Source: DASPXK01 sp035637315
Lineage (GTDB): Bacteria > Chloroflexota > UBA6077 > JACCZL01
Direction of reading: 5' to 3'
Length of the DNA stretch: 22,375 nucleotides
Assembly: GCA_035637315.1 (NCBI GenBank)
Contig: DASPXK010000329.1
Coordinates: forward strand, 1-22,375
Shown piece by piece: positions 14,264-21,196 of the stretch (within the stretch, counting starts at the first letter, position 1; each line of letters starts with the position of its first letter). A program made the translations under genes and the position numbers. The notes below the pieces were generated by a model. That model searched no databases, had not been told where the DNA came from, and was given only the letters and a program-made list of their open reading frames with translations.

Positions 14264-14840
14264 CATCGAGGCGGTCCGGCTGCTCCGCGAGCGTCTGAGC
14301 GACGAGCCGGTCGTCGCCAGCCTGGGCACTCCGGCTTTCCTGCTCTACTCGGCCGGCGATCGGCCGCTCAACTTCTACATGTGGGCCGCGATGGGGATGG
14401 CCTCCTCCGTTGGCCTGGGCCTGGCCATCGCCCAGCCCTCGCGCCGGGTCGTGGTCCTGGACGGCGACGGGGCAGCGTTGATGAATCTGGGCGGGATGGT
14501 GACGGTCGGCTGGCGAGCGCCGCCCAACCTAGTCTGGATGGTGCTCGAGAACGGTGTCTTCCTCGAGACGGGTGGCCAGCCGATCGCGACGTCGGAACGC
14601 GCCGATCTGGTCGCCATAGCGCGCGGGGCCGGTCTGCTCAACGTGGCCAGCGCCGACAACCCGGCTGACCTTGGGGCACTGCTCGACCACGCCCTGGCCG
14701 AGCCAGGCCCATCGTTGGTCGTGGCCCGCGTCGGCCCCGACGCCAGTCGCGACCTGCCGCCACTCGATCCCGTCCGCCTCAAGCACCGCTTCATGGAGGA
14801 GTTGAGCCGCACCGGGCACGGGCACGAGTCATCCCCGTAG
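14256..14840 (+). CDS. TPP-dependent decarboxylase, C-terminal (PP-type) subunit
   Basis: A 194-aa partner of the preceding gene, carrying the diphosphate-binding half of the TPP enzyme as in sulfopyruvate decarboxylase beta (ComE). It has FYMWAAMGMASSVGLGLAIA, then the TPP/Mg motif GDG (residues 70-72) followed 27 residues later by N99 in MVLENGVFLETGGQ. GTG 14256 gives a start VDSIEAVRLL that fits the family and overlaps the first subunit by 8 nt; GTG 14244 is an alternative. Overlap implies coupled translation at 1:1. The C-terminus ends in a His/Gly/Ser tail, and the stop TAG lies in a GTAGGACA word resembling the GTAGGGGC repeats. Confidence 0.88.
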   Translation: MDSIEAVRLLRERLSDEPVVASLGTPAFLLYSAGDRPLNFYMWAAMGMASSVGLGLAIAQPSRRVVVLDGDGAALMNLGGMVTVGWRAPPNLVWMVLENGVFLETGGQPIATSERADLVAIARGAGLLNVASADNPADLGALLDHALAEPGPSLVVARVGPDASRDLPPLDPVRLKHRFMEELSRTGHGHESSP

Positions 14841-14879
14841 GACACCCTTGTCCCTGCTGGCGCTGTCCCACGGTTCGCG

Positions 14880-14919
14880 AAGATGCTCAAAAGCCCTAGC
14901 GCAAAATCTTGAGCATCTT
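14880..14919. repeat. Inverted repeat AAGATGCTCAA
   Basis: AAGATGCTCAA (14880-14890) pairs with TTGAGCATCTT (14909-14919): an 11-bp stem with an 18-nt loop, about 40 nt after the TPP beta stop. It may terminate that transcript. Confidence 0.6.
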
Positions 14920-14935
14920 GAGCACCTTGAGCACC
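14909..14935. repeat. Three tandem TTGAGCAYC nonamers
   Basis: TTGAGCATC, TTGAGCACC and TTGAGCACC follow each other with period 9. They share their first unit with the right arm of the hairpin at 14880-14919. Confidence 0.75.
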
Positions 14936-14977
14936 TTTCCTCTCCACCCACGTGACGCCGCCCCCACGAGGCGGTCT

Positions 14978-15003
14978 CCCCTCTCCCACGCTTGGGAGAG
15001 GGG
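14978..15003. repeat. CCCTCTCCC / GGGAGAGGG dispersed hairpin
   Basis: CCCCTCTCCCA (14978-14988), loop CGCT, TGGGAGAGGGG (14993-15003). It is followed by GCCGGGGGTGAGGGCG, the usual flank of a very widespread bacterial repeat (its translation gives LTPGPSP-like peptides). The rest of the 14841-15253 gap holds the nonamers above and no gene I can support. Confidence 0.75.
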
Positions 15004-15253
15004 CCGGGGGTGAGGGCGTTCGCGGCGCCAGCTGCGCAAAGCCCGAAGCCTTGATGGCCATCCCCCGCGCTACGCCGAGTGGACGGCAACGTTACGTCTG
15101 GGTTACCATGCCGCGCTGCACTCGGCTGCTCATTCTGGGCCAAGACGGGCGGGCATCGTCATTTCGCAGAAAGCGCCGCGCTTACCGAACCTTCGCCCGA
15201 CGACCCTGGCGCGATCCGCGCGGGTCATTATCTCGATCGTCCTCCTCAGCATC

Positions 15254-16645
15254 ATGATCGGCCTGGCGCCCGGAGCGGGCAGGGTGGCGCCATCCGCCGT
15301 CGCGGCCGCGCCCGCGCCGGTGCTGCGCGACCCCCGCTTCGGGATGAACGAGGCCTGGCGCGCCCCCGACGCGGCCGACCGAGCCGGCGCTGCCTGGTCG
15401 CGGCTGCTCTTCTGGTGGAGCGAGCTGCAGAAGAGCGGACCTGGCGATTTCGACCTGAACGCGACTGACGGCGACCGGTTCATCAACGACGAGCTAGGCC
15501 GCGGTCGCGAGCTAGTCGGGGCCGTGCTCAACACGCCGCGCTGGGCCAGCCCCGACGGCTCGCCCAACGGCGTCCCCAAAAACCTGGCCCTGCCCTGGGA
15601 CCACCCGAACAATCACTGGGGTCAGTTCATGCGGCGTCTGGCCGCCCACTACCGCGGTCGGATCGACACCTGGATCATCTGGAACGAGGTCGACATTCCG
15701 GCCGGCCAATGGCGCACCTGGAACGGCTCGCTCGAGGAGTACGTCCAGCTTCTGAAGGTCGCCTACCGGGCGATCAAGGCCGGCAATCCCAGCGCGACCG
15801 TGCTGCCGTACGGCGCGGCCTGGTGGTACGACCGCGGGACCCACCTCTCGCGCATGCTCGACATCCTGGCCAGCGACCCTGACGCGGGCGCCGCCAACTA
15901 CTACTTCGACGTCGGTAACCTCCACCTGTACAGCCGCGCCAATGACATCCCGAACGTCATCGCCTGGTATCGGGACCAGCTCGAGTCGCGCGGGATCGTG
16001 AAGCCGATCTGGGTCGTGGAGACCAACGCGGTGCCCTATGACGACCCGCGCTGGCAGGCGAGCAAGGCCAACTTTCGGGCCACCCAGGACGAGCAGGCCT
16101 CGTACGTCGTCGAGGCATTCGCCAGCTACTTGGGCCTGGGCATCAAGCGGATCAGCGTGAACCGGACCGTTGACGGGACCGACTTCGAGGCGGGCGGTGA
16201 GCCGTTCGGGTTGGTGCGTAATGACGGTTCGACCCGGCCGGCCTTTACCGCTTATCAGGTCGTGACGCGTTACTTCGCGGGCGCCGAATCGGCCACCTAC
16301 TACCCGGCCGACGAGTCCGGCCTCACGCGTGTGGTGCTGCTCAAAGATGGCGAACGAGTTACGGTCGCCTGGACGATGCGTCCCCAGCCGGTCCAGGCCT
16401 CACTGGACGCCTCGGCGGCCAGAGCGCTGCGGGTGACCAAGTTGGGAGAGACAGAAGTCATCCAGGCGCGGGACGGACGGTACCGCCTGGAGCTGGCTCC
16501 GGCCACAACCAACTCCAATGAGGCCGACCCAGACGACTTCGTAGTCGGCGGCAGCCCAGTGATCCTGGTCGAGCGCTCGGACGGCAATCTCGAGGCCGCC
16601 TATCGCCCACTCGACTTCGCGCCAAGACCGCGGGCTCGACCGTAG
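15254..16645 (+). CDS. Clan GH-A-like glycoside hydrolase, probably exported
   Basis: A 463-aa (or longer) protein with a (beta/alpha)8 glycosidase pattern. The acid/base N144-E145 lies in WIIWNEVDIPAGQW and the likely nucleophile E256 in PIWVVETNAVPYDD. The fold start is FGMNEAW...AAWSRLLFWWSEL and a C-terminal beta domain follows near 365. This resembles GH39/GH5-like sequences; the substrate cannot be named. The start is doubtful: ATG 15254 cuts through a hydrophobic stretch that continues upstream in frame (ARSARVIISIVLLSIMIGLA), which looks like a signal peptide. No ATG, GTG or TTG precedes it within about 200 nt in frame; CTG 15206 is a candidate. The stop TAG is supplied by the GTAGGGGC repeat. 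The convergent permease gene ends 50 nt away. Confidence 0.8.
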   Translation: MIGLAPGAGRVAPSAVAAAPAPVLRDPRFGMNEAWRAPDAADRAGAAWSRLLFWWSELQKSGPGDFDLNATDGDRFINDELGRGRELVGAVLNTPRWASPDGSPNGVPKNLALPWDHPNNHWGQFMRRLAAHYRGRIDTWIIWNEVDIPAGQWRTWNGSLEEYVQLLKVAYRAIKAGNPSATVLPYGAAWWYDRGTHLSRMLDILASDPDAGAANYYFDVGNLHLYSRANDIPNVIAWYRDQLESRGIVKPIWVVETNAVPYDDPRWQASKANFRATQDEQASYVVEAFASYLGLGIKRISVNRTVDGTDFEAGGEPFGLVRNDGSTRPAFTAYQVVTRYFAGAESATYYPADESGLTRVVLLKDGERVTVAWTMRPQPVQASLDASAARALRVTKLGETEVIQARDGRYRLELAPATTNSNEADPDDFVVGGSPVILVERSDGNLEAAYRPLDFAPRPRARP

Positions 16646-16664
16646 GGGCGCGGTTCCCGCGCCC
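16642..16664. repeat. GTAGGGGC hairpin supplying the glycosidase stop codon
   Basis: GGGCGCGG (16646-16653), loop TTC, CCGCGCCC (16657-16664). The word starts CGTAGGGGC as at 7264 and 8272, and its TAG (16643-16645) is the stop codon of the glycosidase. Confidence 0.75.
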
Positions 16665-16678
16665 ATCAAGCTCCGGGG

Positions 16679-16693
16679 GCGGGGAGACCCCGC
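16679..16693 (-). terminator. Possible terminator hairpin of the permease operon
   Basis: GCGGGG (16679-16684), loop AGA, CCCCGC (16688-16693), directly after the stop of permease C on the minus strand. It lacks a T tract, so intrinsic termination is uncertain. Confidence 0.35.
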
Positions 16694-16695
16694 GC

Positions 16696-17595
16696 CTATA
16701 CCCGCAGCCGAGGGTCCAGGACGTCGCGCAGGCCGTCCCCGAGCAGGTTGAGGCCCAGGATGGTCACGAAGATCGCCGCGCCCGGGAAGGTCGTCATCCA
16801 CCACGCCTGGTCCATGAAGTCGCGGCCCTGAGCCAGCATCGAGCCCCACGACGGAGTGGGCGGCTGCACGCCGAGACCGAGGAATGACAGGCTCGCCTCG
16901 GCCAGGATCGCGCCGGCCATCCCAAGCGTGGCCACGACGATGATCGGGCCGGCGCAGTTTGGCAGCAGGTGGCGGAGCATGGTTCGGGCGGCCGGCGCCC
17001 CGATCGCGTGCGCCGCGAGCACGAACTCGCGCTCCTTCAGGCTCAGCACCTCGCCGCGCACCAATCGGCACACAGCCGGCCAGGTCACCACGCCGAGGGC
17101 CAGGAAGACGTTGAAGATGCTCGGACCGATCACCGCCATCACGACGATCGCGAACAGCAGACTGGGGAACGCCATGAACACCGTCGTGACCGCGCTGACC
17201 AGGTCGTCGATCGCTCGGCCGAAGTAGCCCGCGATCAAGCCTAGGGTTGTGCCGATCGTGATCGAGATAGTCTGTACCACCAGGCCGACAGTTAGCGAGA
17301 TTCGCGCTCCGTGGATCATCCGTGACAGGATGTCGCGGCCGACGTCGTCGGTCCCCAGCCAGAAGGGTGAGCCTGGCGGGTGCAGGCTGTTCCTGACCGT
17401 GTAGCCCTCATACGGATGAAACGGGGCCAGGTAGTCGGCCAGTACGGCCACCACCACCATGAAGACGAAGATCGCCCCGCCGGCCAGCGCCGAGGGGTGG
17501 CGCAGCAGGCGCCGCCGCATCTCCTGGGCAGCCTGGATCGCCACCCGCTCAGCGGGCCTGGCGGGCGCGACAATCGTCTCTACAGCCTGGGCCAT
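16696..17595 (-). CDS. oppC: Peptide/nickel-type ABC permease, OppC/DppC family
   Basis: A 299-aa inner-membrane permease, second membrane subunit of an Opp/Dpp importer. It has an N-terminal extension with MRRRLLRHPSALAGGAIFVF (first transmembrane helix), the family motif FWLGTDDVGRDILSRMIHGA and the ATPase-contacting EAA loop EREFVLAAHAIGAPAARTML. It also has late helices with AEASLSFLGLGVQPPTPSWG and GLNLLGDGLRDVLDPRLRV, all standard. The ATG at 17595 follows AGCAGG. The gap to permease B is the heptad-repeat hairpin. No ATPase genes follow in this cluster; the nearest are at the left end of the window on the same strand. Confidence 0.94.
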   Translation of the reverse strand: MAQAVETIVAPARPAERVAIQAAQEMRRRLLRHPSALAGGAIFVFMVVVAVLADYLAPFHPYEGYTVRNSLHPPGSPFWLGTDDVGRDILSRMIHGARISLTVGLVVQTISITIGTTLGLIAGYFGRAIDDLVSAVTTVFMAFPSLLFAIVVMAVIGPSIFNVFLALGVVTWPAVCRLVRGEVLSLKEREFVLAAHAIGAPAARTMLRHLLPNCAGPIIVVATLGMAGAILAEASLSFLGLGVQPPTPSWGSMLAQGRDFMDQAWWMTTFPGAAIFVTILGLNLLGDGLRDVLDPRLRV

Positions 17596-17671
17596 TACCT
17601 GCTCTCAGCTGTCAGCATTCAGCCATCAGCTACGTCTCCTGACGGCTGATAGCTGACACCTGATGGCTCGT
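17596..17671. repeat. Heptad-repeat hairpin element, copy 2 (permease B/C junction)
   Basis: The left arm (about 17603-17630, CAGCTGTCAGCATTCAGCCA) and right arm (about 17640-17668, with GGCTGATAGCTGACACCTGA) match at 21 of 25 positions when one is reversed and complemented. The right border CTGATGGCTCGT (17660-17671) is identical to that of copy 1. It fills the gap between the two permease genes and reaches the ribosome site of the downstream one. Confidence 0.8.
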
Positions 17672-17673
17672 GT

Positions 17674-18609
17674 TCACGCATACCGAATCCGTGGGTCGAT
17701 GAAGCCGTAGATCAAATCGACGATCAGGTTGACGGTCGCGAACATCAGGGCCAGAAACAGGACGACGCCCTGGACAACGGGCAGGTCGCGCTGGAAGATC
17801 GATTGAACGAGCAGCCGTCCGAGGCCCGGCCAGTTGAACACGGTCTCGGTAATGACCGCTCCCGCCAGCAGGCCGCCGGTCTGGACGCCGACGATCGTGA
17901 CCACCGGGATCAGGGCGTTCTTGAGCGCGTGGCGGTAGATCACCGTCCTGTCGGCCAACCCTTTCGAGCGAGCGGTCAGGATGTAGTCCTGCTGGATCAC
18001 GTTCAGCATCGCCGAGCGGGTCACGCGCGCGATAACGCCCGTCACCACCGACCCCAGGGTCAGCGCGGGCAGGATCAGATACCTGAGATCGCCGCCGCCC
18101 ATGCCCGAGACAGGCAGGACATGCAGGATCACCCCGAAGACCAGCATCAGCATCAGGCCGAGCCAGAAGACGGGCAGCGAGACGCCCATCAGGGCGATCA
18201 CCATGCTCGCCGTGTCGGCCCAGGTGTTGCGCTTGACGGCGGCCAGGATCCCCATCGCCACGCCAACGACGGTCGCGTACAGCATGGCGGCGATGGCTAA
18301 TCTGGCGGTGGCCGGCAAGCGCTCCGCGACCAGGCTGGTGACCGGGCTGCGCTGATGGAGGCTGCGCCCGAGGTCGCCCCTGATCGCGTTGCCCAGAAAC
18401 AGCAGGTATTGCTCGTGCTTGGGACGGTCGAGGCCCCACTGCTGGCGCAGCTCTTCGGCCGCCTTGGGGTCGAAGGTACCCTGGCGCGGATCGATCAGCC
18501 CGGCAATCGGGTCTCCCGGGACGACGCTCATCAACACGAAGATGATCAGCGAGATGCCCCACAGGATCGGCACCACGGTCACGAGGCGGCGGATGACGAA
18601 AGCGAGCAT
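17674..18609 (-). CDS. oppB: Peptide/nickel-type ABC permease, OppB/DppB family
   Basis: A 311-aa inner-membrane permease, first membrane subunit of the importer. It begins with the family start FVIRRLVTVVPILWGISLII and VVPGDP, then LRQQWGLDRPKHEQYLLFLG and GDLGRSL, which are diagnostic. The EAA loop is QQDYILTARSKGLADRTVIY, and it ends EPVFNWPG-like (TETVFNWPGLGRLLVQSI) and GFIDPRIRYA. About six transmembrane helices are visible. The start codon is preceded by only six bases of unique sequence and then by repeat, with no clear ribosome site. It is downstream of the receptor gene and 78 nt upstream of permease C. Confidence 0.94.
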   Translation of the reverse strand: MLAFVIRRLVTVVPILWGISLIIFVLMSVVPGDPIAGLIDPRQGTFDPKAAEELRQQWGLDRPKHEQYLLFLGNAIRGDLGRSLHQRSPVTSLVAERLPATARLAIAAMLYATVVGVAMGILAAVKRNTWADTASMVIALMGVSLPVFWLGLMLMLVFGVILHVLPVSGMGGGDLRYLILPALTLGSVVTGVIARVTRSAMLNVIQQDYILTARSKGLADRTVIYRHALKNALIPVVTIVGVQTGGLLAGAVITETVFNWPGLGRLLVQSIFQRDLPVVQGVVLFLALMFATVNLIVDLIYGFIDPRIRYA

Positions 18610-18613
18610 CTCA

Positions 18614-18765
18614 CGAAGCCATCAGCTGTCAGCTATCAGCCATCAGGAGACCAAGCCATCGGCCGTCAGCTATCAGCCATCAGGCGACCAACTCTCAACC
18701 ATAGGCTCTGTGCCTGACTGCTGACAGCTGATGGCTGATAGCTGATAGCTGATGGCTGACGGCTA
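18614..18765. repeat. Heptad-repeat hairpin element, copy 3 (receptor/permease B junction)
   Basis: The left part holds a 37-bp tandem duplication (18616-18652 and 18653-18689, three mismatches), each unit made of RTCAGCY heptamers. The right arm (about 18715-18765) has the complementary RGCTGAY words. The left border CGAAGCCATCAG equals that of copy 1. The right end runs into the receptor stop codon (TAG, minus strand 18765-18763). It fills the whole 153-nt gap. Confidence 0.85.
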
Positions 18766-20493
18766 TCTTTTCTGCGCCTTGTCGATCCACATCTGGTGCA
18801 TGTCCTGGTAGTCGATGTCCGTTGGAATCGGCTTGACACCTCGCACCCAGGGCTGGACGATCTGGACCGCCTTGTTGTAGTGCCAGAGCAGCCAGGGCGC
18901 CTCTTCGGTGGCGATGCGGTTGACTTCGGCCACCAGCTTCAAACGCTCGCTCTCGTTGAGAGTGGCTCTGGCCTTGTCCAGCAGCTCGTCAATCTTCGGG
19001 TTGGAGTAGCGTGCATAGTTCCCGGCCAAGCCGGCGTTCTTGGAGTAGAAGCGGGCCCAGACGAACTCCAGCGGGTCCACCGTACCGCCCGTCGAGGTGC
19101 CGGCCAGGACGAAATCGCCATCCTGCAGCACCTGGGTTAGGGCGGCGCCCTCGACAGCCTTGACGCTGAGCTTGATTCCCAGTGGGTCGAAATATGGCTT
19201 CAAGGTATCGGCCGCCTTCGGGCCGACAACCGGATGTGTGCCGGCCACGAACTCGACCTCGAAGCCGTTTGGGTAGCCGGCCGCGGCTAGCAGATCCTTG
19301 GCCTTAGCCGGCTCGTACGTGTAGCCCTTCAGATTCGGATCATAGCCCGGCATTGAGGACTGCATCGGGCCGGTCGGCACGTAGGCCTTGCCGAACAGGA
19401 CGTTCTCGATGGTCTCCTCGCGGTTGATGGCATAGTTCATCGCCTGGCGAACCCGTACGTCGTCGAACGGCTTCTTGGTGACGTTCATGATCAAGATGCG
19501 GGTGAACAGCTCGGGCACCTCCACGAGCTGGTTCTTCCACTTGGCGTCCTCGCGGAATTGCCGGTACTGCGCGTCGGTCAGGACCATGAAGTCGAGGTTA
19601 CCAGCCAGAAACTCGTTCTGGCGCGTGCCGGCCTCTGACATGGTCCTGAAGACCAGCTTGTCCAGATACGCCGGGCCCTTGTAATAGTCGTCGAAGCGAG
19701 TCAACGTGATCTGGTCGTCCTTGGTGTACGACTCGAACTTGAACGGCCCGGACCCGACCGGTCCCTTCACGCCAAACTCCAGGCCGTACTTCTCCACCTC
19801 TTCGCGCGGCACGGCCGAGTACGAGACGCTGGAGAGCGTGCCGAAAAAGATCGCGTCGGCCTCCCTTGTCTCCATGACGAACGTGTACTCATCCAGCACC
19901 TTGAGGCCGCTGACCTCGCTTGCTCGGCCCTCCCTGAAATCCTCGGCCCCCTTGATCTTGAACAGGTTGGAGAAGTCGGCGGCGCTCCACTTCTTGTCCA
20001 GCACCCGCTCGAACGAGTACCTGACATCGGCCGCCTTCAGCTCGCGGCCGTTGTGGAACTTGACCCCTTTGCGCAAGCTAAACGTATAGGTCAGCCCATC
20101 CGGGCTGACCTCCCACTTCTCCGCCAGATCGCCGACGTACGTCTTCTTGTCGTAGTCGTACTTGATCAACTGGCTGAAGATGTTCATCGTCACCAGGCGG
20201 GCGGCAACTCGGGTCTGTAGGATGGGGTCCAGGCTGGCCGGATCGCCGTACAGGATCGGCCGCGTGATCGTCCCGCCCTTCTGGGGCTGATCGGCCGCGG
20301 CCGGCTGCGCCGTCGGCTTGGCCTGCTCGGCCGGCTTGGCCGCCTCGGCCGGCTTCGGCGGCTCAGCAGCCGGTTTGGCCGGCGCGGTCGGAGCCGGGGT
20401 TGACGGAGGCGGAGCTGGGGCAGCCGGAGCGCAAGCCATTACCGCCAGTGTAAACGCGGCCAGCAGCGGACCCATCCGGAACCGTGTCTTCAT
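18763..20493 (-). CDS. oppA: Opp/Dpp-type lipoprotein substrate-binding protein (SBP family 5)
   Basis: A 576-aa extracytoplasmic receptor for a peptide-type ABC importer. It has a lipoprotein signal with the lipid-attached cysteine at residue 21 (TLAVMACAPAAP). A long low-complexity Pro/Ala/Lys linker (about 22-90) follows, then the SBP_bac_5 domain: ITRPILYGDPASLDP, KWEVSPDGLTYTFSLRKGVK, FHNGRELKAADVRYSFERVL and VGSGPFKFESY, all family signatures. ATG 20493 is preceded by AGGAGGCGGG, an excellent ribosome site. A strong promoter lies at 20537-20565. Substrate cannot be read from sequence (peptides, nickel or sugars are all possible). It is first gene of the receptor-permease B-permease C cluster. 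Confidence 0.94.
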   Translation of the reverse strand: MKTRFRMGPLLAAFTLAVMACAPAAPAPPPSTPAPTAPAKPAAEPPKPAEAAKPAEQAKPTAQPAAADQPQKGGTITRPILYGDPASLDPILQTRVAARLVTMNIFSQLIKYDYDKKTYVGDLAEKWEVSPDGLTYTFSLRKGVKFHNGRELKAADVRYSFERVLDKKWSAADFSNLFKIKGAEDFREGRASEVSGLKVLDEYTFVMETREADAIFFGTLSSVSYSAVPREEVEKYGLEFGVKGPVGSGPFKFESYTKDDQITLTRFDDYYKGPAYLDKLVFRTMSEAGTRQNEFLAGNLDFMVLTDAQYRQFREDAKWKNQLVEVPELFTRILIMNVTKKPFDDVRVRQAMNYAINREETIENVLFGKAYVPTGPMQSSMPGYDPNLKGYTYEPAKAKDLLAAAGYPNGFEVEFVAGTHPVVGPKAADTLKPYFDPLGIKLSVKAVEGAALTQVLQDGDFVLAGTSTGGTVDPLEFVWARFYSKNAGLAGNYARYSNPKIDELLDKARATLNESERLKLVAEVNRIATEEAPWLLWHYNKAVQIVQPWVRGVKPIPTDIDYQDMHQMWIDKAQKR

Positions 20494-20536
20494 GCTCCCG
20501 CCTCCTGTCTTCGGCTGATCGGCGCTCGGTTCACAC

Positions 20537-20565
20537 AACATACTGCCTGCCGCCCCGCTCGTCAA
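20537..20565 (-). promoter_or_regulatory. Sigma70-type promoter of the receptor/permease operon
   Basis: On the minus strand TTGACG (20565-20560), 17-nt spacer, TATGTT (20542-20537). Transcription would start near 20530, about 37 nt before the receptor ATG. It lies in the gap after the DUF421 gene, so the operon has its own start. Confidence 0.65.
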
Positions 20566-20590
20566 GAAGGGCCTGAGTGTTTCGCCGTGG

Positions 20591-21118
20591 TCAGCCGCGT
20601 GGTTTGCGGCCCCGGATGCGGTGGCGGGTGCGCGAGCTATCCGCGCCCGTCGGGATGACGCTGATCGTGCCGTCTACCTCCAGCACTGCCGACTTGACTG
20701 TCGAGAGATCTTCGACCCCGTGGGCCCGCAGCGCCTCCAAGATCTCTTCCTCCGTCACATGTTCACGGCGAAGATTCTCGGAGACGAGCTCACCCTCGTG
20801 CACCAGCAGGGCTGGATTGCCGATCAGCCGATGCCGAAGCCACGGCGAGCGCAGACCGACGATATCGATCAGATAGTTGGCCGCGAGCAGCGTCGCGGCC
20901 GCGACGAGGCCACCGGTCAGCGACGAGTCTCCCCCGACCATCGCATTTTGTACCGCGTTCGAGATGATCAGGATCATGACGAAGTCGGAGCCAGTCATCT
21001 GGCCCAGCTCGCGCTTGCCCGCTAGCCTCAGGAGCAAGAGCAGCGCAACATAGACCACCAGCGTGCGAAAGATGATCTCGCCGATCGCCGCCGGGTCCAG
21101 GTTCAGCAGATCGTTCAT
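20591..21118 (-). CDS. DUF421/YetF-family membrane protein
   Basis: A 175-aa membrane protein. Three N-terminal transmembrane helices (IIFRTLVVYVALLLLLRLAG, FVMILIISNAVQNAMV, GGLVAAATLLAANYLIDIVG) are followed by a cytoplasmic YetF domain with GNPALLVHEGELVSENLRRE and EEEILEALRAHGV. The family motif KRELGQMTGSDFVMILIISN is clear. ATG 21118 has GGAGG 6-7 nt upstream; the longer frame to 21223 crosses into the divergent gene and is rejected. Family members of Bacillus affect spore or stress properties, but no biochemical function is established. It is divergent from the IolE-like gene with a 78-nt shared gap. Confidence 0.92.
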   Translation of the reverse strand: MNDLLNLDPAAIGEIIFRTLVVYVALLLLLRLAGKRELGQMTGSDFVMILIISNAVQNAMVGGDSSLTGGLVAAATLLAANYLIDIVGLRSPWLRHRLIGNPALLVHEGELVSENLRREHVTEEEILEALRAHGVEDLSTVKSAVLEVDGTISVIPTGADSSRTRHRIRGRKPRG

Positions 21119-21196
21119 CGCAGCCTCCGCCTCGAGAGTCAGCGGAAGTGTAAAGGTATCTCGTGCCGGGCCTGCCCCTTCGAGGCGAGTGTTAGA

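Noticed and set aside
14829..15257. Small ORFs in the gap before the glycosidase
   Set aside because: They translate the nonamer and CCCTCTCCC repeats (LTPGPSP-like peptides) and have no family features.
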